11,767 bases of DNA, from the NCBI GenBank assembly GCA_965659715.1, contig CBFHXE010000078.1:1-11767 (forward strand), written 5' to 3'. A model generated the notes under the pieces. That model did not search any database. It saw nothing but the letters and a program-made list of their open reading frames with translations, and was not told the origin of the DNA. Shown piece by piece: positions 7,928 to 11,767 of the stretch. The stretch comes from CABZJG01 sp965659715 (GTDB lineage: Bacteria; Pseudomonadota; Alphaproteobacteria; Rhodobacterales; Rhodobacteraceae). The translations under genes and the position numbers were made by a program. Positions within the stretch are counted from its first letter, which is position 1. Each line of letters opens with the position of its first letter.

Positions 7928-8523
7928 CTTTTAATCACCCCGCGCTCAGTTAAATAACTCGTTATCTCTAGAAGGGGCATACCAAGAATGCTAAAATAGT
8001 CACCATCTAATCGCTGAAATAGGCGTATTCCTTCACCCTCTATTTGATAGCCTCCGACGCAATTCTCAACTAACTTCCAGTTCTGCTCGATATAATTGTC
8101 TAAAAATGTCTCGGAAAAGTCACGCATTGTCAGCCGGGCTGTTCCGACAAACCGCCAAACTGGCTGGGCATTTTGATAAATCACCGCTGCTGACAGCAAT
8201 TCATGTCGGTTTGATTTTAACGCCATAAGCTGATCTCGAAGTGCTTTTTTGTTTTTCGGTTTTGAAAACATTTTGCCATTAAAGCTCAGAATCTGGTCAC
8301 ACCCTAAAACAAAATTTCCCGGATGTTTTTGACTAACCTTCAAGGCTTTCATTTCAGCAAGCTTGTCGGCAATATCGCGGTGCGGTGCCTGTTCGGCAAG
8401 CATCGCGGCTTTCATCATTTCTTCATCTACCAAAGCCGTTACAACTTCAAAATCGAAGCCAGATTGTTCCAGTAGTTTAGCCCTTATCGGTGATCTTGAT
8501 GCGAGGATGAGTTTGTGGGTCAT
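7924..8523 (-). CDS. maf: Maf family nucleotide pyrophosphatase
   Basis: Hydrolyses non-canonical or surplus nucleoside triphosphates to monophosphates; the exact substrate class (dTTP/UTP or 7-methyl-GTP type) cannot be fixed from the motifs seen. From the ATG at 8523 the protein has 199 residues. It has SRSPIR at 9-14, GCDQ at 75-78 with the presumed catalytic Asp76, a Lys-Pro at 88-89, GGYQIEG at 157-163 and GDYFSILGMPL at 174-184. The frame stays open to an ATG at 8583, which would add 20 residues. I prefer 8523 because family members begin MxxxLILASxSPxR. Neither start has a clear ribosome site, so a leaderless or weakly translated message is possible. It is the first gene of the leftward maf-aroE-coaE-dnaQ group and directly borders the putative origin. 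A one-mismatch DnaA box abuts its start codon. Confidence 0.94.
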   Translation of the reverse strand: MTHKLILASRSPIRAKLLEQSGFDFEVVTALVDEEMMKAAMLAEQAPHRDIADKLAEMKALKVSQKHPGNFVLGCDQILSFNGKMFSKPKNKKALRDQLMALKSNRHELLSAAVIYQNAQPVWRFVGTARLTMRDFSETFLDNYIEQNWKLVENCVGGYQIEGEGIRLFQRLDGDYFSILGMPLLEITSYLTERGVIKR

Positions 8524-8784
8524 GGGGATAAATCCGTGGAAAACTTTTGCATGGCGAGATAACCTTTTTGTGGGTAAATGCAATTTTTTATTGCGCGTAT
8601 GGAAATCTGTCGCGTGTCACTTTGATTTACGTTTGGTTATACGCTGTGGACAAGGATAGATTAGGTCTAGGGGTAACTCGAGATGGTTTTGATACTGCTT
8701 AAAATTTTGAACTTTTTTGTGGTTTAACTACTTGTATTTCAATATTTAAATTAATCCTATATGTTTTATTTTGATTGAGAAATT

Positions 8785-8820
8785 CTGTGGATAAGATAGG
8801 GGGTAAAATTTGATCCACAG
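8785..8820. repeat. Inverted repeat formed by two opposed DnaA boxes
   Basis: CTGTGGAT (8785-8792) and ATCCACAG (8813-8820) are perfect eight-base complements separated by 20 bases. The left arm is the core of the perfect DnaA box at 8786-8794; the right arm belongs to the near-perfect box at 8811-8819. The element lies at the edge of the AT-rich core, about 80 bases before hemJ. Confidence 0.8.
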
Positions 8821-8861
8821 ATTTAGGCTAGACTACCAAATAATCATCTTTCTTAACTCTT

Positions 8862-8867
8862 TATAAT
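8862..8867 (+). promoter_or_regulatory. Possible -10 element of the hemJ promoter
   Basis: A perfect TATAAT lies 33 bases before the hemJ ATG, a sensible distance for a short leader. No good -35 is found 16-18 bases upstream, so in this AT-rich stretch it could be chance. Confidence 0.3.
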
Positions 8868-8900
8868 TTTATAGTAAGAAATACGAAAGGTCGGTACGTG

Positions 8901-9350
8901 ATGAGTGATATATTGATATTTATTTATCCTTGGCCAAAAGTTTTTCATATTTTATCTGTTATATCTTGGATGGCTGGGCTGTTTTATCTTCCGCGCTTGT
9001 TTGTCAATCATTCAGAACGATCTGTACCAGGGGATATTTTGGATCAGACATTTCAAAGCATGGAATACAAGCTCCTGCGATTAATTATGAATCCGGCCAT
9101 GATCGCAACATGGATTTTTGGGATTTTACTAGTTCTTACGCCCGGGATTGTTGATTTTTCACAATACTGGGTTTGGACAAAGGGTATAGCAGTGCTTGCA
9201 ATGACGTGGTTTCATCACTGGCTTGCTCGGCGCAGGAAAGAATTTGAAGCGGGTGAGAATATACTCAGTGGCCGGCGTTACAGAATAATGAATGAAGTCC
9301 CGACAGTTTTGCTGTTAATTATCGTGGTTTCCGCTGTCATAAGATTCTAA
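8901..9350 (+). CDS. hemJ: Protoporphyrinogen IX oxidase HemJ
   Basis: Integral inner-membrane enzyme that oxidises protoporphyrinogen IX to protoporphyrin IX, the penultimate step of haem (and a step of chlorophyll) synthesis; it replaces HemG/HemY in most alphaproteobacteria. The 149-residue protein has about four hydrophobic segments (roughly 14-32, 61-80, 90-106, 133-148). It carries the family's conserved His16 in the stretch ending SWMAGLFYLPRLFVNH, and Lys94 in VWTKGIAVL. GRRYRIMNEVP at 124-134 is also typical. I start it at ATG 8901; a GTG at 8898 directly before it is equally readable, and AAAGG at 8886-8890 serves either. The family is often annotated as CopD-like or DUF-type membrane protein. 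It borders the putative origin on the right. Confidence 0.92.
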   Translation: MSDILIFIYPWPKVFHILSVISWMAGLFYLPRLFVNHSERSVPGDILDQTFQSMEYKLLRLIMNPAMIATWIFGILLVLTPGIVDFSQYWVWTKGIAVLAMTWFHHWLARRRKEFEAGENILSGRRYRIMNEVPTVLLLIIVVSAVIRF

Positions 9351-9457
9351 TCATATTTGACTAAAGGCGCTTTGTGCTTTAAGGGGTCTTTGCCCGTCCG
9401 GGTAATATGTTTCCAAATTACATTATAGCAGCCAGCCTGCAGCACAAAGGACTAGTG

Positions 9458-10729
9458 ATGTCTGACAAGAGTTTGAATCTTGCCGATTTAAAGGTGAAAA
9501 GCCCCAAAGATCTTTTGGGGATGGCCGAAGACCTAGAAATTGAAAACGCATCAACCATGCGTAAAGGTGAAATAATGTTCCAAATTCTGCGCGAGCGTGC
9601 GGATGAGGGATGGGAAATTTCCGGCGATGGCGTTTTAGAAGTTTTGCAAGACGGGTTTGGTTTTCTGCGATCTCCAGAAGCCAATTATCTTCCCGGTCCG
9701 GACGATATCTACGTATCCCCAGATATGATTCGTAAATTTTCACTGCGAACAGGTGATACCATTGAAGGTGTGATTAAAGCTCCGGAAGAGCAAGAGCGGT
9801 ATTTTGCTCTGACCAGCGTTTTCAAGATTAACTTTGAAGATCCTGAAAAAGCACGTCATAAAATCGCGTTCGATAACCTGACCCCGCTTTATCCAGATGA
9901 GCGAATGACCATGGAAATTCAGGATCCAACGGTTAAAGATCGGTCAGCTCGGATTATCGATTTGGTTTCGCCTATAGGAAAAGGTCAGCGGTCATTGATT
10001 GTTGCGCCTCCTAGAACGGGTAAAACTGTTCTACTTCAAAATATTGCCACTAGCATCGAGCAAAACCATCCAGAATGCTATTTGATCGTCTTGTTGATCG
10101 ATGAGCGACCAGAAGAGGTGACCGATATGCAAAGGTCGGTCAAAGGCGAGGTGATATCGTCCACGTTTGACGAACCGGCGACCCGCCACGTTGCGGTATC
10201 TGAGATGGTGATCGAGAAAGCTAAAAGGCTGGTTGAACATAAGCGGGATGTTGTCATCTTGCTCGACTCGATCACCCGCTTAGGCCGCGCCTTCAACACA
10301 GTTATTCCGTCTTCTGGAAAAGTTCTAACCGGCGGTGTTGATGCCAATGCGCTGCAAAGACCAAAGCGGTTCTTTGGCGCTGCTCGTAATATCGAAGAGG
10401 GCGGTTCACTGACGATTATTTCCACTGCACTGGTCGATACAGGAAGCCGGATGGATGAGGTAATCTTTGAAGAGTTTAAAGGTACCGGTAACTCCGAAAT
10501 CGTGCTTGACCGCAAGGTGGCTGATAAGCGCGTATTCCCAGCGCTTGATATTCTAAAATCCGGAACCCGAAAAGAAGAGCTTCTTGTGGATAAAATCGAT
10601 CTTCAGAAAACCTTTGTTTTGCGGCGGATTTTAAATCCAATGGGTACAACCGATGCGATTGAATTCCTGATATCAAAACTTAAACAGACAAAATCGAACG
10701 CGGAATTTTTTGATTCAATGAACACCTAG
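9458..10729 (+). CDS. rho: Transcription termination factor Rho
   Basis: Hexameric RNA-dependent ATPase that ends transcription of untranslated RNA. The protein has 423 residues, the usual length. In order it shows an N-terminal helical domain, the cold-shock-like RNA-binding domain with RNP1 motif DGFGFLR at 65-71, and the Walker A APPRTGKT at 183-190. IDERPEE follows at 214-220, then the Walker B region VVILLD at 265-270, the Q-loop around LTGGVD (290-295) and the R-loop around GTGNSE (342-347). All are intact. The frame is open to an ATG at 9407, but the ATG at 9458 is preferred because AAAGG lies seven bases before it and homologues start there. The 107 bases after hemJ form an untranslated leader; Rho is self-regulated through its leader in E. 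coli, which may also apply here (inference). Confidence 0.98.
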   Translation: MSDKSLNLADLKVKSPKDLLGMAEDLEIENASTMRKGEIMFQILRERADEGWEISGDGVLEVLQDGFGFLRSPEANYLPGPDDIYVSPDMIRKFSLRTGDTIEGVIKAPEEQERYFALTSVFKINFEDPEKARHKIAFDNLTPLYPDERMTMEIQDPTVKDRSARIIDLVSPIGKGQRSLIVAPPRTGKTVLLQNIATSIEQNHPECYLIVLLIDERPEEVTDMQRSVKGEVISSTFDEPATRHVAVSEMVIEKAKRLVEHKRDVVILLDSITRLGRAFNTVIPSSGKVLTGGVDANALQRPKRFFGAARNIEEGGSLTIISTALVDTGSRMDEVIFEEFKGTGNSEIVLDRKVADKRVFPALDILKSGTRKEELLVDKIDLQKTFVLRRILNPMGTTDAIEFLISKLKQTKSNAEFFDSMNT

Positions 10730-10766
10730 GGGCAGGGGTTACCTGCTAAGTGGGGTGTAGGTAAGA

Positions 10767-11767
10767 ATGGAAACCATTTTTGCACGTGCGTCAGCACAGG
10801 GAAAAGCAGGGGTATCGTTGATCAGGCTCTCTGGTCCGCATGCGTTTGACTGCGCAGAGCAAATGGTTGGTTTTATTCCCAAACCACGGGTTGCGACGCT
10901 TGCTGATTTATGTGGCGAAGACAATCAAATCATTGATCAGGCGATTGTTGTTTGTTTTAACGCCCCGCATAGTTTTACCGGCGAAGACGTCGTTGAATTT
11001 CATGTTCATGGAAGCACTGCAATTGTCAATAAGTTATTGAAAAATATAGGTAAAATGGATTTAACTCGGATAGCTGAACCCGGGGAATTTACCCGCCGTG
11101 CTTTGGAAAATGGGAAAATGGATCTGGCGCAGGTCGAAGGGCTTGCGGATCTAATCGATGCAGAAACCGAAGCGCAGCGATGGCAGGCACAGCGGGTATT
11201 ATCCGGTGAACTGGGACAGCGGGCAGAGAGGTGGCGCTCCTGGTTGATCCGGGCCAGCGCGCTGTTAGAGGCGACGTTGGATTTCGCAGATGAGGATGTT
11301 CCAATTGATGTCACGCCCGAAGTGCGGTCGCTGCTGTCGAAAACCGTCCATGAGCTTGATCAAGAAGCGGCTGGCGTGACTTCCGCCGAACGCCTGCGTG
11401 AAGGGTTTGAAGTGGCCATAATAGGTGCTCCAAACGTTGGTAAGTCAACACTTCTGAACGCACTAGCCGGCCGAGAGGCGGCGATTACATCCGATATTGC
11501 GGGAACAACCCGGGATGTTATTGAGGTACGGATGGATTTATCCGGCTTTCCTGTGACCTTTCTAGATACCGCAGGCCTGCGGGATACGGCGGATGCTATT
11601 GAAAAGATCGGCATTGATCGGGCGCTATCGCGGGCAGAATCGGCCGATATGACAGTTGTTTTATCCCGAGATGGAACTGTGCCCTTTGCTGCTACGCTGC
11701 GCCCTGATGATATTGTTATAAAATCAAAATGTGATCTTGATCCCGGTTCTGAAGGTATTTCCGGTTT
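10767..11767 (+). CDS. mnmE: tRNA modification GTPase MnmE (partial, C-terminus off the right edge)
   Basis: With MnmG it makes the 5-carboxymethylaminomethyl group (or related) on uridine 34 of tRNAs. The first 333 residues are visible. The N-terminal tetrahydrofolate-binding domain (about 1-115) contains SLIRLSGP and GEFTRRALENGKMDLAQVEG. The helical part follows to about 210, then the inserted G domain with G1 GAPNVGKS at 220-227, G2 GTTRD at 246-250 and G3 DTAG at 267-270. G4 reads SKCD at 320-323 instead of the usual NKxD. The ATG at 10767 fits the family start MxTIFA and has AGG five bases upstream. The final CxGK motif would be outside the window. It follows rho by 37 bases on the same strand; in many relatives mnmG, rsmG, parA and parB come next. 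Confidence 0.97.
   Translation, partial: METIFARASAQGKAGVSLIRLSGPHAFDCAEQMVGFIPKPRVATLADLCGEDNQIIDQAIVVCFNAPHSFTGEDVVEFHVHGSTAIVNKLLKNIGKMDLTRIAEPGEFTRRALENGKMDLAQVEGLADLIDAETEAQRWQAQRVLSGELGQRAERWRSWLIRASALLEATLDFADEDVPIDVTPEVRSLLSKTVHELDQEAAGVTSAERLREGFEVAIIGAPNVGKSTLLNALAGREAAITSDIAGTTRDVIEVRMDLSGFPVTFLDTAGLRDTADAIEKIGIDRALSRAESADMTVVLSRDGTVPFAATLRPDDIVIKSKCDLDPGSEGISG

Larger units (their letters stand above)
8524..8900. other. Putative chromosomal replication origin (oriC)
   Basis: The only gene-free stretch above 300 bases, between divergent maf and hemJ. It has a strongly AT-rich core at about 8696-8785 and a cluster of DnaA-box sequences on the minus-strand orientation. These are TGGGGATAA (8523-8531, one mismatch), TGTGGGTAA (8569-8577, one mismatch), TGTGGACAA (8645-8653, one mismatch), TGTGGTTTA (8718-8726, two mismatches) and the perfect TGTGGATAA (8786-8794). 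TGATCCACA (8811-8819, one mismatch) faces the other way. In alphaproteobacteria such as Caulobacter and Rickettsia the origin lies in this gene neighbourhood, and most flanking genes here point away from the gap. I found no CtrA-type TTAA-N7-TTAA site. Exact borders are an estimate. Confidence 0.75.

Noticed and set aside
8363..8659. Plus-strand open frame crossing the maf start into the gap
   Set aside because: Mostly antisense to maf, with no ribosome site and no recognisable features; the part in the gap is explained better as origin sequence.
8699..8754. CtrA binding sites in the origin (TTAA motifs)
   Set aside because: Several TTAA occur because the stretch is AT-rich, but no pair has the seven-base spacing of a CtrA site.
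10078..10515. Minus-strand open frame inside rho
   Set aside because: Shadow of the rho coding sequence; serine- and arginine-rich composition with no family signature.
10732..10746. Hairpin GCAGG-GGTTA-CCTGC after rho as a terminator
   Set aside because: Five-base stem with no following T run, and mnmE begins 20 bases later on the same strand.
1..11767. CRISPR array, tRNA, rRNA, insertion sequence or prophage
   Set aside because: No regularly spaced repeats, cloverleaf, rRNA-like stretch, transposase or phage gene was seen on either strand.

Overview
The window looks like part of the main chromosome of an alphaproteobacterium, most likely a marine Rhodobacterales (roseobacter-type) species. 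This rests on gene order and protein character. A block of secB, dnaQ, coaE, aroE and maf lies on one side of a gap, and hemJ, rho and mnmE lie on the other. That arrangement is the conserved surroundings of the alphaproteobacterial replication origin. I could not run a database search, so the genus is not assigned.

Left region (1-3130, minus strand): an aerobic carbon monoxide dehydrogenase-type cluster read coxG-coxS-coxL, with coxL running off the left edge. The CoxL active-site motif is AYRGAGR, not AYRCSFR, so this is a form II (putative) enzyme of the xanthine oxidase family. Its true substrate is not certain to be CO.

Middle region (3285-8523): an Smr-domain protein and a Tim44-domain protein (minus), then fxsA and secB (plus), then a tightly overlapping minus-strand group maf-aroE-coaE-dnaQ. 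Every junction in that group overlaps by 4-8 bases, so it is almost certainly one operon. It covers nucleotide clean-up, shikimate synthesis, coenzyme A synthesis and replication proofreading.

Origin candidate (about 8524-8900): the only long gene-free stretch. It is very AT-rich and carries one perfect DnaA box, an opposed near-perfect box forming an 8-bp inverted repeat with it, and several one-mismatch boxes. Genes to the left are mostly leftward and genes to the right are rightward, as expected around an origin.

Right region (8901-11767, plus strand): hemJ (haem synthesis), rho (transcription termination) and mnmE (tRNA wobble-uridine modification, cut by the right edge). No tRNA, rRNA, CRISPR array, insertion sequence or prophage gene was seen. 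Nothing here looks like a wholly new system. The points most worth checking are the origin itself, the apparent absence of hemE and the PPDK-regulator gene that usually flank it, and the form II cox cluster close to the origin.
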